A DNA stretch of 64,000 nt, taken from Variovorax sp. CF313. GTDB taxonomy: Bacteria; Pseudomonadota; Gammaproteobacteria; Burkholderiales; Burkholderiaceae_C. The notes under the pieces were generated by a model. It was not told the DNA's origin. It was given only the letters and a program-made list of their open reading frames with translations, and made no database searches. A program made the translations under genes and the position numbers. Positions within the stretch are counted from its first letter, which is position 1. The number at the start of each line of letters is the position of its first letter. Below are positions 9,344 to 18,813 of this stretch, one piece after another. The stretch is taken from the NCBI RefSeq assembly GCF_000282635.1, contig NZ_AKIW01000042.1, forward strand, positions 62,001 to 126,000, written 5' to 3'.

Positions 9344-9371
9344 TTGAAATCCTGGCGAGTGAAACTATGTT
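9344..9371 (+). promoter_or_regulatory. Candidate promoter for the 111-aa / Hsp20 group
   Basis: TTGAAA at 9344-9349 and TATGTT at 9366-9371 are separated by 16 bases, about 45 bases before the start of the 111-aa gene. The preceding bases give CTTGAAA, which also resembles the -35 element of a heat-shock (sigma-32) promoter. The -10 side is nearer to the housekeeping consensus. Transcript mapping would decide. Confidence 0.4.
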
Positions 9372-9414
9372 GACTTCCGTTGGAACCTGGTCAAACCGAA
9401 AAGGAGGCACTCAA

Positions 9415-9750
9415 ATGACCATGAACCTGCTGAGGCAAATCGCCACCTCCCGCTTGCCCGTGTCCTTCTACCGGACGGAGGACATCGACAAGGTCCGGCT
9501 GCTTCGGGCCGCGGGCCTCGTAGTGGCCCTGGTGCCGTCACCCTCCGACCCCGTCGCGCTTGCGGGCACACCGTCCGCGGCGCAGGTGCTCGCCATCACC
9601 AGCAAGGGTCGGGAAGAACTGGCGAAGTTCGACTATCCGGTGACCCGCCCGCCGCGCTGGCGCTTGCGGATGCCGCGAATCAAGACGCTCGCGCGCGCCG
9701 GTCCGGCGGCGCCGCCCCCGGCCCAGCGCGAATCGAGCAGGCTCCAGTAG
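9415..9750 (+). CDS. Hypothetical protein, 111 aa
   Basis: Start chosen at ATG 9415 because AAAGGAGG lies 6-7 bases before it; an in-frame start at 9280 has no such site. The sequence contains FYRTEDIDKVRLLRAAGLV and an ITSKGREELAKFD segment, a pattern also seen at the ends of winged-helix folds, followed by a basic Pro-rich tail. I cannot assign a family. It lies directly before the two Hsp20 genes on the same strand (71 bases) and may be expressed with them. Confidence 0.65.
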   Translation: MTMNLLRQIATSRLPVSFYRTEDIDKVRLLRAAGLVVALVPSPSDPVALAGTPSAAQVLAITSKGREELAKFDYPVTRPPRWRLRMPRIKTLARAGPAAPPPAQRESSRLQ

Positions 9751-9821
9751 CGCCTGGAGCACGGGGGCACGCCGCCGGCTTTTCGTTGTTTCTGCATTCA
9801 ACTTCTTACGGAGGTTTCGCC

Positions 9822-10259
9822 ATGTATCGATCCTTGTTTCCTCGCGACATCTTTGCGGAGATGGACCGCCTGCAGCGCGACGTGCAGCAGGCTTTCGACC
9901 TGTCTCCCTCCATCCGCGGCATTGCCTGGAACGGCTTCCCCGCGCTGAACGTGGGCAGCACCCCGCAGACGCTGGAAATCTATGCGTTCGCGCCGGGCGT
10001 GGACCCCTCTACGCTCGAGGTCAACCTCGAGCGCGGCCTGCTGACCATCTCCGGGGAGCGCAAGAGCGCGCTCCCCGAGGAAGGCGACAAGGCCGCGGTG
10101 CACATCAACGAGCGTTTCGAAGGCGCATTCCGCCGCGTCATGACGCTGCCGGAAGACGCCGACCCCGACGCCGTGAACGCCCGCATGAGCGATGGCGTGC
10201 TGCACATCACCGTCCAGCGGCGCGCGTCCGCGCAGCCGCGCCGGATCGCCATCCAGTAG
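9822..10259 (+). CDS. Hsp20/alpha-crystallin small heat shock protein, 145 aa
   Basis: ATG 9822 follows a strong ACGGAGG site. The alpha-crystallin domain runs from about residue 40 to the end: FAPGVDPSTLEVNLERGLLTISGERK, then FRRVMTLPEDADPDAVNARMSDGVLHITV, containing the A-x-x-x-x-G-V-L motif as MSDGVLHITV. The C-terminus has RRIAIQ, which supplies the I-x-I/V type anchoring motif used in oligomer assembly. It is an ATP-independent holdase that keeps unfolding proteins soluble. The second Hsp20 gene follows after 48 bases; pairs of divergent small Hsps commonly co-assemble. Confidence 0.92.
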   Translation: MYRSLFPRDIFAEMDRLQRDVQQAFDLSPSIRGIAWNGFPALNVGSTPQTLEIYAFAPGVDPSTLEVNLERGLLTISGERKSALPEEGDKAAVHINERFEGAFRRVMTLPEDADPDAVNARMSDGVLHITVQRRASAQPRRIAIQ

Positions 10260-10307
10260 CGAGCCGGAGGAGGAATCCCGAACGAACCGAACGAAAGGAG
10301 CCACACC

Positions 10308-10715
10308 ATGAAACGCGATCTCCAGGCCTCGTCGGCCGCCGAACCGGGCAAGCTCGCACAGAAGGACTCGTCTCGCCATGCCGAGGCTGCGCTGACGCCG
10401 GCCGTCGACGTGATCGAGGACAGCGGCGGCATCACGCTCTACGCCGACCTGCCCGGCGTGAGCCGCGACAGGCTGAACCTCCACGTGGAAGCCGCGACGC
10501 TGACCATCGAAGCCGAGTCCAGCCTGACAACGCCCGAGGGCCTCAACTCCAGCCACACGGAGGTGGGCCTCGCGAGGTTCAGGCGGGTGTTCACGCTGAG
10601 CAAGGAGCTCGACACCCAGAACGTCACCGCCGAACTGGCGCAGGGCGTGCTGCGGCTGCGGATTCCCAAGGCTGCGCACGCGAAGGCGCGGCGCATCGAG
10701 ATCCAGGCCGCCTGA
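10308..10715 (+). CDS. Hsp20/alpha-crystallin small heat shock protein, 135 aa
   Basis: Second small Hsp, started by ATG 10308 after AAAGGAG. The N-terminal arm is short and hydrophilic. The alpha-crystallin domain (about residues 28-130) contains YADLPGVSRDRLNLHVEAATL, FRRVFTLSKELDTQNVTAEL and the A-x-G-V-L motif as AQGVLRLRIPKA, ending with RRIEIQAA (I-x-I anchor). It differs clearly from its neighbour, so this is an old pair rather than a recent duplication. Same role, holdase chaperone in the cytosol. Confidence 0.92.
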   Translation: MKRDLQASSAAEPGKLAQKDSSRHAEAALTPAVDVIEDSGGITLYADLPGVSRDRLNLHVEAATLTIEAESSLTTPEGLNSSHTEVGLARFRRVFTLSKELDTQNVTAELAQGVLRLRIPKAAHAKARRIEIQAA

Positions 10716-10836
10716 GGGCTTGCACGGCGTCCCCGCTCCCGCGGCGGGCGCCGCGCAGGGAATGCTCGTACCGGGGTTGCCGGACTTGGGCGCAAAATCG
10801 CTCCTCCCGAATGCCGCACTTTCCCTGCGAGCCTGA

Positions 10837-13800
10837 ATGCCCGAGTCCCAGACCTCCGGTGCCCCTGCGCCTTCCTCCGCACCCGCGACGCTGGCGCCAA
10901 GTTCGCTGAGCTTCCCCGTCGTCGGCCTTGCCGGATCGGCCGGCGGAATGGAAGCGCTGATGCGCTTCTTCGAGCACATGCCCGAGCGGCCGGGCATGGC
11001 CTTCGTGGTGATCCTGCACCTGTCGCCGGACCATGAAAGCAGCGCCCCCGAGATCCTGCAGCGCACGACGGCATTGCCCGTGGCCCGGGCGGCCGGCACG
11101 ATGCCGATCGAGGTCGATCACATCTACGTGATTCCGCCCGGTGTCGAACTGACGATGAACGGCGGCAACCTGCAGGTCACGCAGGGAGAGCGGCCCTATG
11201 GACCCGCAACCGCGGCGGACGTCTTCTTCCGCACGCTGGCGCAGGTGCACCGCGAGCGCGCGGTCAGCATCGTCCTGTCGGGCACCGGCAGCGACGGCGC
11301 GGTCGGGCTCACCCGAATCAAGGAGCATGCGGGCCTGACCATGGCCCAGTCGCCGGAGGACGCGACCTACGGTGGAATGCCGCTGGCCGCCATCGCCACC
11401 GGCATGGTCGACTTTGTGCTTCCGGCCGACCAGATGGGCGAGCGGCTGGTCGATGTATGGCGCAACGCGCGCCACATCCAGCTTCCCCACACGTCCGAGG
11501 TGGGCGCTTTCGTGGAGGAGCCGGAGGGCCTCGCCTCGTCGCGGCTCGCCGAGAAGGCGCTGCAGGAGGTCATGGCGCTGCTGAAGACCTACACGCGGCA
11601 CGACTTCCTCCACTACAAGCGCGCCACGGTGCTGCGCCGCATCGAGCGCCGGCTGCAAGTGAACCGGCTGGCCGACCTGCCGGCCTACCGCGACTTCCTC
11701 CGGGAGCACCCGGAGGAGGCCGCGCCGCTGCTGCAGGACATGCTGATCAGCGTGACCAACTTTTTCCGGGACCGCGATGCCTTCGAGGCATTGTCCGGAG
11801 AGGTCATCGGGCCGCTGGTGGAGCGCAAGCAACCGGGCGAGCAGCTGCGGGTCTGGGTGGCAGGATGCGCGACCGGGGAGGAGGCGTACTCCGTCAGCAT
11901 GCTGCTGCGCGAGCACGCCGATCGTTTGTCGAAGCCGCTGGACATCCAGGTCTTCGCAACCGACGTCGACGAGCGCGCCATCGCCACGGCCCGCAAGGGC
12001 GTGTATGCGCAGGGCATCGCGGAAGACATCGCGCCGGGCCGGCTGCGGCGGTACTTCCTGAAGGACCGCGACCAGTTCCGCGTGTCGGCCGCGGTGCGCG
12101 AGCCGGTGCTCTTCGCGCAGCACAACCTGCTGAGCGATCCGCCGTTCTCCAGGCTCGACATGATCTGCTGCCGCAACCTGCTGATCTATCTCGATCGCGA
12201 CGCCCAGGCCCGCGTGCTCGGGATGTTCCGCATCGCGCTCAAGCCGGGCGGCTTCCTGTTCCTCGGCACCTCCGAGTCGACCGACGCGGCCGCGAACCTG
12301 TTCGCCGCCGTCGACAAGCGCCACCGCATCTTCCAGGTCAACCCCGAGTTTCCGCCCGCACGGCACGTGCCGGTGATCAGCGAGGCGCCGACCGCGCTGC
12401 CGACCGGCCCCGTCATGCAGGCACTGCGTGCAGCCAGGCGCAATGGCGGCGAACGGCCCAGCCTCGCCGAGCTGCACCAGCGCGCGCTGGAGCAGTTCTC
12501 GCCGCCCAGCGTGCTGATCGACAGCGACCACAACGTGCTTCACCTGTCCAACGGCGCCGGGCGCTTCCTCGAGCGCGCGAGCGGCGAGCCTTCGGACAAC
12601 CTGCTGAACAACGTGCGCCCGGACATCCGGCTCGAGCTGCGCACCGCGCTGTTCAAATCGGCGCAGTCGTCGCACAGCGTCGAGGCGCGGCTCGTGCTGC
12701 GCCAGGAAGACGGCCGGCAGGTGTTCCTGAACATCACCGTGCGACCGGTGCAGCAGGAGCCGGGGAGCAGGCAGCTTATCCTGGTGGTCTTCGACGAGGT
12801 CGAGGAGAGCACGCGGCCGGACGATGGCGCACCGCCCGACGCCGCGCGCGAACAGCTGGTCGCCCAGCTCGAGGAGGAAATCAGGCAGCTCAAGCTCCAC
12901 CTGCAGGACACCATCGAGAGCTCCGAGACATCGACCGAGGAACTGAAGGCCTCGAACGAGGAGCTGCAGGCCATCAACGAGGAACTGCGCTCGGCCAGCG
13001 AGGAACTGGAGACGAGCAAGGAAGAGCTCCAGTCGATGAACGAGGAGCTGGTGACCGTCAACTTCGAGCTCAAGATCAAGGTCGAGGAATGGGAGCACAT
13101 CAACGACGACCTGCAGAACCTGATCGCCTCGTCCGAGATCGCCACCGTGTTCGTCGACCGGAGCATGCACATCAAGCGCTACACGCCGCATGCGAGCAAC
13201 CTCTTCAACCTGATCCCTTCGGACCTGGGACGCTCGCTGTTCGACATCACGACCCGGCTCGACTACCCCGAGCTGGCCGAGGACACGGCGTCGGCCTTCA
13301 GGGAATTGCGCGCGAGCGAGCGCCACGTGAAGAGCGCCGACGGGCGGCATTTCCTCGCGCGCATCCTTCCGTACCGGACGGCCGAGGACCGGATCGAGGG
13401 GGCCATCATCAACTTCTTCGACATCACCGAATTGCGGACCGCGGAAGAGCGCGTGCGTGCGGGCGAGGAGCGGCTGCGGCGGGCGGCCGCGACGACGAGC
13501 GACTTCGCCATCATCACGGCCGACCCGCAGGGCATCGTCACCAGCTGGAATCTCGGTGCCGAGCGCATCTTCGGCTACGGCGAGGCAGAGATGATCGGCA
13601 GCCCGATCGCGACCATCTTCACGCCCGAGGACCGCGCGCACGGCGTACCCGAAGCGGAAATGCGCTGCGCGGCGCAATCCGGCCGCGCCGAAGACGAGCG
13701 CTGGCACCAGCGAAAGGACGGCACGCGCTTCTTCTGCAGCGGCGTGATGACGCTGCTGGACGAAAGGGCGGGAGGCGGCTTCGCCAAGATCGCGCGGGAC

Positions 13801-14985
13801 ATGACCGGCACCAAGCGGCACGAGCTCACGCTGGACCATCTGCTGGTCAAGGAAAAAAAGGCGAGCCTGAACGCCCAGATGGCCAACGAGCTGAAGGACA
13901 GGTTCCTCGCGGTGATGTCGCACGAGCTGAAGCAGCCGCTCAACCTGATCCAGATGAACGCGGAACTGCTGCTGCACTTGCCGGTGGCCATGGAAAACGC
14001 CAAGGTCCGGCGGGTGAGCGAGACCATCAAGCGCGCCGTCGGCAGCCAGACCCGCATCATCAACGACCTGCTGGACCTCTCGCGCATCCGCACCGGCAAG
14101 TTGCGGCTGAACCGGGTGCGCGTCGACCTGGGCGAGATCGTGCAGGCTGCCGCGAATGCCGCCGTTGCAGCCGCACCCGAGAAGAAGCTGGTGCTGGAGA
14201 CGCACTGCGAACCGGGCATCGAGTGCCATGGCGACCGGGTGCGCGTTGAGCAGATCGCCTGGAACCTGCTGAGCAACGCCGTCAAGTTCACGCCCGCGGG
14301 CGGGCGCATCTGCGCCCGCGTGGAGGCCGAGGGCGGATTCGCCAGGCTCACCGTGACGGACAGCGGCTGCGGCATCTCCAGCGAGTTCCTGCCGCATGTG
14401 TTCGGCATGTTCAACCAGGCCGTCGACGAGGCAGCGCCGTCCAACGCCGGGATGGGCATCGGCCTGGCCCTGGTGCAGGAACTCGCGCATGCCCACCAGG
14501 GGCGGGTCAAGGCGTTCTCGGCCGGCATCGGGAAAGGGTGCGAGTTCAGCGTGTGGCTTCCGCTCGAAGGCAAGGGCGCCGAGCAGGCGGCAACGCAGGC
14601 ACAGGCGCAGGCCGAGGTCGATTTCAAAGGTTGGCGCGTGCTGGCGGTGGATGACTACGCCGACGCGCTGATTCCGTTCGCGGAGGTGCTGCGGCTGGAG
14701 GGCGCGACCGTCGACGTCGCGGAGAGCGCCAGGGAAGCGCTGGACCTGCTCGAGAAGAACACCTACGACCTGCTCGTGTCCGACCTCGGAATGCCGCAGA
14801 TGGATGGCTTCGAGCTCATTGCGGAGGTGCGCCGCAGGCCCGCAACGCGCGAGCTGCGCTCGATCGCGATGTCGGGCCTGGGCCGGCGCGCGGATGTGCG
14901 CCGCGCGCTCGAGGCGGGTTTCAATGCGTACCTGCCGAAACCGGCGTCGATCGACGAGCTGAAGACCATCGTCGGCGGGCTCTAG
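10837..14985 (+). CDS. CheB-CheR-PAS-histidine kinase-receiver fusion protein, 1,382 aa
   Basis: Domains in order: CheB methylesterase-like (about 25-215; catalytic Ser34 in GSAGG, His61, Asp153 in GTGSDGA), CheR methyltransferase-like (about 235-500, with AGCATGEEAYS for SAM), a Glu-rich coiled coil (about 665-735, repeating SNEELQAINEELR-like heptads), two PAS domains, HisKA with His1029 (MSHELKQPLN), HATPase (GMGIGLALV) and a receiver with Asp1316 (LLVSDLGMPQMDG). Every catalytic residue I can check is present. No MCP, CheA or CheW gene is in the window, so a chemotaxis role is unlikely; such fusions are thought to be stress or developmental signalling kinases. Soluble, no membrane segment. 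Convergent with the debranching gene, only 12 bases apart. Confidence 0.92.
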   Translation: MPESQTSGAPAPSSAPATLAPSSLSFPVVGLAGSAGGMEALMRFFEHMPERPGMAFVVILHLSPDHESSAPEILQRTTALPVARAAGTMPIEVDHIYVIPPGVELTMNGGNLQVTQGERPYGPATAADVFFRTLAQVHRERAVSIVLSGTGSDGAVGLTRIKEHAGLTMAQSPEDATYGGMPLAAIATGMVDFVLPADQMGERLVDVWRNARHIQLPHTSEVGAFVEEPEGLASSRLAEKALQEVMALLKTYTRHDFLHYKRATVLRRIERRLQVNRLADLPAYRDFLREHPEEAAPLLQDMLISVTNFFRDRDAFEALSGEVIGPLVERKQPGEQLRVWVAGCATGEEAYSVSMLLREHADRLSKPLDIQVFATDVDERAIATARKGVYAQGIAEDIAPGRLRRYFLKDRDQFRVSAAVREPVLFAQHNLLSDPPFSRLDMICCRNLLIYLDRDAQARVLGMFRIALKPGGFLFLGTSESTDAAANLFAAVDKRHRIFQVNPEFPPARHVPVISEAPTALPTGPVMQALRAARRNGGERPSLAELHQRALEQFSPPSVLIDSDHNVLHLSNGAGRFLERASGEPSDNLLNNVRPDIRLELRTALFKSAQSSHSVEARLVLRQEDGRQVFLNITVRPVQQEPGSRQLILVVFDEVEESTRPDDGAPPDAAREQLVAQLEEEIRQLKLHLQDTIESSETSTEELKASNEELQAINEELRSASEELETSKEELQSMNEELVTVNFELKIKVEEWEHINDDLQNLIASSEIATVFVDRSMHIKRYTPHASNLFNLIPSDLGRSLFDITTRLDYPELAEDTASAFRELRASERHVKSADGRHFLARILPYRTAEDRIEGAIINFFDITELRTAEERVRAGEERLRRAAATTSDFAIITADPQGIVTSWNLGAERIFGYGEAEMIGSPIATIFTPEDRAHGVPEAEMRCAAQSGRAEDERWHQRKDGTRFFCSGVMTLLDERAGGGFAKIARDMTGTKRHELTLDHLLVKEKKASLNAQMANELKDRFLAVMSHELKQPLNLIQMNAELLLHLPVAMENAKVRRVSETIKRAVGSQTRIINDLLDLSRIRTGKLRLNRVRVDLGEIVQAAANAAVAAAPEKKLVLETHCEPGIECHGDRVRVEQIAWNLLSNAVKFTPAGGRICARVEAEGGFARLTVTDSGCGISSEFLPHVFGMFNQAVDEAAPSNAGMGIGLALVQELAHAHQGRVKAFSAGIGKGCEFSVWLPLEGKGAEQAATQAQAQAEVDFKGWRVLAVDDYADALIPFAEVLRLEGATVDVAESAREALDLLEKNTYDLLVSDLGMPQMDGFELIAEVRRRPATRELRSIAMSGLGRRADVRRALEAGFNAYLPKPASIDELKTIVGGL

Positions 14986-14997
14986 ACACCCCGGGCG

Positions 14998-17148
14998 TCA
15001 GAGGCAAAGCTCCACCTCCACGTGCGGGCCGCGCGGCGGCGATTCCGCCGAAACCACGATGCGGTTGCCGATGCGCTGGAACCTCAGGTCCACGAGGCCC
15101 TGGCCGACCTTCAGCCGCTCCACGCGCAACTGCTCGATGTTCGCCGGCAGGCGCGGCTGCACGATGCGCACCTTGTTGCGGATGCCGTCGATCTCCACGC
15201 CCAGGCAGGCCTGGACCAGCATGAACGCCGAACCCGCTGCCCATGCCTGCGGCAGGCATGCGACCGGGTAGGCCACGGGGGCCTGGCCGGGCTGGCGATT
15301 GAAGCCGCAGAAGAGTTCCGGCAGGCGCATGCCGAAATGCGCGGCGGACTCGAAGAGCTCGTCGAGGATGCGCATCACCCCCTCGCGCTCGCCGTACCGC
15401 GCCAGGCCCGCCGCGCACAGGGCGGTGTCGTGCGGCCACACCGAGCCGTTGTGGTAGGACATGGGATTGAAGCGCACGGCCTCCGTGGGCAGCGTGCGAA
15501 CGCCCCATCCGGAGGTGAACGAGGACGACATCAGTTGCCGCCCCACCGCCGCGGCACGGTCCTGGTCCGGCAGGCCGAAGAACAGCAGATGGCCGGCGTT
15601 GGAGGCGCGCACGCGGCAGGGCAGCCCCAGGCCGTCGACGGCCAGTGCATAGAACTGCTGGTCCTCGAGCCAGAAGCATCTCTCGACCGCTTCGAGCACC
15701 GCCTCGGCGCGCCGGCGCCAGCGCCCCGCGGCCGCGTCGCCGCGCCATTCGGCCATCGTCGACATCGCAAGGAATGCGTCGTACGCGTAGCCCTGCACCT
15801 CGACCAGCGCAATGGGCCCCATGGGTGTGCGCCCGTCGGCGTGGAAGATCGAATCGTGGCTGTCCTTCCAGCCCTGGTTGACGAGGCCGCTGGCCTCGCC
15901 GCGCTGGTAGGCCAGCAGCCCCTCGGGGTGGCGCGACATGTTGCGCTCCATCCAGTCGCAGGCGGCGCACAGCGAGGGCCAGATGCGCGCGATGGCGGCG
16001 TGGTCGCCGGTGCGCCGCGCATAGGCGCCCGCGAGCGCCACGAACAGCGGCGTGGTGTCGACGCCGCCGTAGTACTCGCCGAAGGGCAGCTCGTCCACGG
16101 CGGCCATTTCGCCCTTGCGGGTCTCGTGCATGATCTTCCCCGGCTCGGAGTCGCGGAAGGTGGAGGTCTGGCGCGCCTGTCTCGCCGACAGGAAGGTGAG
16201 CACGCCCTCGGCCAGCCGCGGATCGATCCACAGCGTCTGGAACGAGGTCACGATCGCGTCGCGCCCGAAAGGCGTGGAGAACCAGGGGATGCCGGCGTAC
16301 GGATAGGGCCCGGTGGGCAAGTCGGTGGTCAGCAGCGCCAGGTCTGCGCGCGAGCGCTCCAGCCATGCCTGGAACAGGCGCCCCGAACTCTGCAGGCGGG
16401 CGCCCCTGCGCTGCCGCGCGCGCATGCGCCACCGCGCGAGCGTGCAGGCTTCGCGAAATCGCTGCGGAGTCGGCCGCGCGGGCTGCTCGCCCACTTCGAC
16501 ATGCAAGGTCCATTCGCCGTGCGCCGCGAGCCGCACATCGAATTCGGCGCTGCCGGCGTCCATGCTGCGCGGGGTCATGGAGAAGTCGATGCAGGCGCTG
16601 CGCAGGAGGGTGTCGAGCCCGCGATAGCGAAGCGTCGCGCCGTCGGGGCGCACTTCGGGGGCGTCGAAGTCGCCACGCCGGGCGCGGCGCTGCCCGCGCA
16701 CCTCGAACATGTCGCGGAAGTCGGCGCCGAAGCGCAGGCCCAGCGGCACGTGGGCCGCCTGCTCGCCGTAGTTCACGAGGCGGATGCGTTCGAAGAGGCG
16801 GGCGTTCCACAAGAAGCGCTTGCGCTCCAGGTGGATCACGCCCTGCGGCATCGACGTCGAGCCGAGCACGGGCAGCGGATGGTTCGTGAGGTTCGCGATG
16901 AAGAACACGTTGTCCTGGCTCACGCCGCTGGAAAGCAGCGATGGCCGCTGCGCGTCGAGGCTCAGCGTGAAGGTCGAGAGCATGCGCGTGTCGTTGTGGA
17001 ACAGTCCGTCGACGCCGCCGCCCACGTCGCCCAGCGCGTCCATCACGAAATAGGTGTCGCCTTCCTTCAGGACGAAGGCCTGCTGCACGGCGCGCTCCGT
17101 GGCCGGCTCGGCCTGGTCGGCGGCGGTGGTTTCTGCATCGGTGCTCAT
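14998..17148 (-). CDS. Glycogen-debranching-type amylo-alpha-1,6-glucosidase family protein, 716 aa
   Basis: The N-terminal domain (about 20-230) starts FVLKEGDTYFVMDALGD and has the FHNDTRMLSTFTLSL motif of the glycogen debranching N-terminal family. The C-terminal (alpha/alpha)6 barrel contains GIPWFSTPFGRDAIVTSFQTL, WKDSHDSIFHADG and PYHNGSVWPHDTALC, typical of GH15/GH63-like debranching enzymes. It probably hydrolyses alpha-1,6 branches or related alpha-glucosides in the cytosol, releasing glucans that suit the MalQ-TreY pathway. The glycosyltransferase gene lies 3 bases upstream on the same strand, so the two form an operon. Exact substrate is not determinable. Confidence 0.86.
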   Translation of the reverse strand: MSTDAETTAADQAEPATERAVQQAFVLKEGDTYFVMDALGDVGGGVDGLFHNDTRMLSTFTLSLDAQRPSLLSSGVSQDNVFFIANLTNHPLPVLGSTSMPQGVIHLERKRFLWNARLFERIRLVNYGEQAAHVPLGLRFGADFRDMFEVRGQRRARRGDFDAPEVRPDGATLRYRGLDTLLRSACIDFSMTPRSMDAGSAEFDVRLAAHGEWTLHVEVGEQPARPTPQRFREACTLARWRMRARQRRGARLQSSGRLFQAWLERSRADLALLTTDLPTGPYPYAGIPWFSTPFGRDAIVTSFQTLWIDPRLAEGVLTFLSARQARQTSTFRDSEPGKIMHETRKGEMAAVDELPFGEYYGGVDTTPLFVALAGAYARRTGDHAAIARIWPSLCAACDWMERNMSRHPEGLLAYQRGEASGLVNQGWKDSHDSIFHADGRTPMGPIALVEVQGYAYDAFLAMSTMAEWRGDAAAGRWRRRAEAVLEAVERCFWLEDQQFYALAVDGLGLPCRVRASNAGHLLFFGLPDQDRAAAVGRQLMSSSFTSGWGVRTLPTEAVRFNPMSYHNGSVWPHDTALCAAGLARYGEREGVMRILDELFESAAHFGMRLPELFCGFNRQPGQAPVAYPVACLPQAWAAGSAFMLVQACLGVEIDGIRNKVRIVQPRLPANIEQLRVERLKVGQGLVDLRFQRIGNRIVVSAESPPRGPHVEVELCL

Positions 17149-17151
17149 GTC

Positions 17152-18240
17152 TCAGGCCGCTTTCTGGAGAACCGGCAGCGGCGGCTGCTTCTCCGGCAGG
17201 GGGCTGCCGCCGCCCACGAGGCGCGCATAGAGCTCCAGGTAGGCCTTGGCCATGGCGCGCGCGGAGAAGCGGCGGTCGAAGGCCTGCCGCACGAGGCGGC
17301 GGTCGAGCCGGTCGATCTCGTGCACCGCCGCGACGGCCTGCGCCTCGCTCTCGACGATCACACCGCTCACGCCGTCCTCGACGATCTCGGGCACCGATCC
17401 GCAGCGCCAGCCGATCACCGGCGTGCCGCAAGCCATGGCTTCGATCATCACGAGCCCGAAGGGCTCCGGCCAGTCGATGGGAAACAGCAGCGCGCGCGCG
17501 CCGCCGAGGAAGGCCGCCTTGTCCTCGTCGCCGATCTCGCCGATGAAATCGACCAGCGGATCGTCGAGCAGGCGGCGGATCTCCTGCTCGAAATAGTGCC
17601 GGTCGGCGGGATCCACCTTGGCGGCGATGCGCAGCGGCAGGCCCGCCTTCCTGGCGATCGAGATGGCGCGGTCCGGCCGCTTCTCGGGCGAGATGCGGCC
17701 GAGAAACGCCAGGTAGCCGCCCGTGCCCTGTCCGAACGCGTAGGCCGATTCATCGATCCCGTGCGGCACGTTCGCGAGCCAGTTGGCGAAGGGCAGGGGG
17801 CGGCGCTGGTGGCGCGAGATCGATGCCAGCGGATACCTGTTCCAGCGCATGTAGGCCTCGGGCAGGTCGGCGATGTCGAGCCGCCCGTGCAGCGTGGTCA
17901 GCGTGCGCTCGGCCATGTCCTCGAAGAACGGGAAGTGCACCAGGTCGACGTGGAAATGAAGCACGTCGAACTCGCCGGCGCGGCGCCGAACCTCGTGGAG
18001 CATGGTCAGGTGGCTGGCCAGGTCCGACTTCAGTGGCGCGGGGTCCAGCCGCAGTGCCTGGGCGCGCATCGGCACCACCTTCGCGCGGCTGCGCGCGTCG
18101 GCACAGGCGAACAGCGTGACCTCATGGCCGAGGTCCGCCAGCGCATTGGCAAGGTACGCGACGACTCTTTCGGTGCCGCCATAAAACCTGGGTGGAACGG
18201 CTTCGTACAGTGGCGCAATCTGCGCGATCTTCATTGTCAA
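17152..18240 (-). CDS. Glycosyltransferase family 4 protein, 362 aa
   Basis: N-terminal Rossmann half begins KIAQIAPLYEAVPPRFYGGTERVV, with the Gly-rich acceptor loop YGGTERV. The C-terminal half has LAFLGRISPEKRPDRAI and the donor-binding motif FGLVMIEAMACGTPVIGW (E-x7-E family). This is the GT-B fold of GT4. A TTG at 18240 lies 6 bases after GAGGAG; ATG 18234 lies 12 bases after it, so the TTG start is favoured by spacing. Forms an operon with the debranching enzyme. Donor and acceptor unknown; this GT4 subgroup often occurs with trehalose or glucan genes. Confidence 0.88.
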   Translation of the reverse strand: MTMKIAQIAPLYEAVPPRFYGGTERVVAYLANALADLGHEVTLFACADARSRAKVVPMRAQALRLDPAPLKSDLASHLTMLHEVRRRAGEFDVLHFHVDLVHFPFFEDMAERTLTTLHGRLDIADLPEAYMRWNRYPLASISRHQRRPLPFANWLANVPHGIDESAYAFGQGTGGYLAFLGRISPEKRPDRAISIARKAGLPLRIAAKVDPADRHYFEQEIRRLLDDPLVDFIGEIGDEDKAAFLGGARALLFPIDWPEPFGLVMIEAMACGTPVIGWRCGSVPEIVEDGVSGVIVESEAQAVAAVHEIDRLDRRLVRQAFDRRFSARAMAKAYLELYARLVGGGSPLPEKQPPLPVLQKAA

Positions 18241-18345
18241 GACGATCTCCTCGAAAGGGATGAATGAACAAGGAACGCGGCGGATACGGATAGGGGCGGC
18301 AGGGGCAGCGCCTGCGGCCCATTATTCGGTCTCGGCCGCTCGAAT

Positions 18346-18813
18346 TCAAGGTTCGCCCATGCCGCGATTCCGGCCATCGGCCTGCTGCTGGCGCTCGCCC
18401 TTGGGCACGCCCGTGTGGCCGCGCCTGCGGCGTTCGGCGAGCGCGCGCTCCAGCGTGGCCTGGCTCTGTCTCGCAGCCGCCTCGCACTTCTGGTGCAGCA
18501 CGACCAGTTCCTTGTCGGTGAGCTTCTCGATGCCCATGAATTCGTCCTGCGCGTCGGACGAGCGGATGAGTTCGTCGAGCTTGGTCTGCAGCGCCAGGCC
18601 GTCGCGGTTCTGGGTGTTCTGGATCAGGAACACCATCAGGAACGTCACGATCGTCGTACCGGTATTGATGATCAGCTGCCAGGTCTCCGAGAAGCCGAAC
18701 ATGGGCCCCGTGGCGGCCCACACCACCACCACCGCGACGCAGAGCAGGAAGGTCGTCGGGCTCCCCGCGATGCGCGCGACGTGGTTGGCGAACGAAGCGA
18801 AGAGTCGGTCCAT
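18346..18813 (-). CDS. Low-affinity iron permease family protein, 155 aa
   Basis: Started at ATG 18813 because CAGGAGG lies just upstream; an upstream extension is Arg-rich and unlike coding sequence. MDRLFASFANHVARIAGSPT is followed by two membrane helices (about residues 19-36 and 45-65) and the conserved LIQNTQNRDGLALQTKLDELI, matching the Iron_permease (PF04120) family. The remaining tail is charged and coiled-coil-like. The family name comes from yeast Fet4-like proteins, but an iron transport role in bacteria is not established. Inner membrane. Confidence 0.82.
   Translation of the reverse strand: MDRLFASFANHVARIAGSPTTFLLCVAVVVVWAATGPMFGFSETWQLIINTGTTIVTFLMVFLIQNTQNRDGLALQTKLDELIRSSDAQDEFMGIEKLTDKELVVLHQKCEAAARQSQATLERALAERRRRGHTGVPKGERQQQADGRNRGMGEP

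Noticed and set aside
10624..14496. A 1,290-codon open frame on the - strand opposite the CheB-CheR-kinase gene
   Set aside because: Long antisense frames are expected at this G+C content. The + strand protein has every domain motif, and the antisense product is His/Arg/Gln-rich with no recognisable fold.
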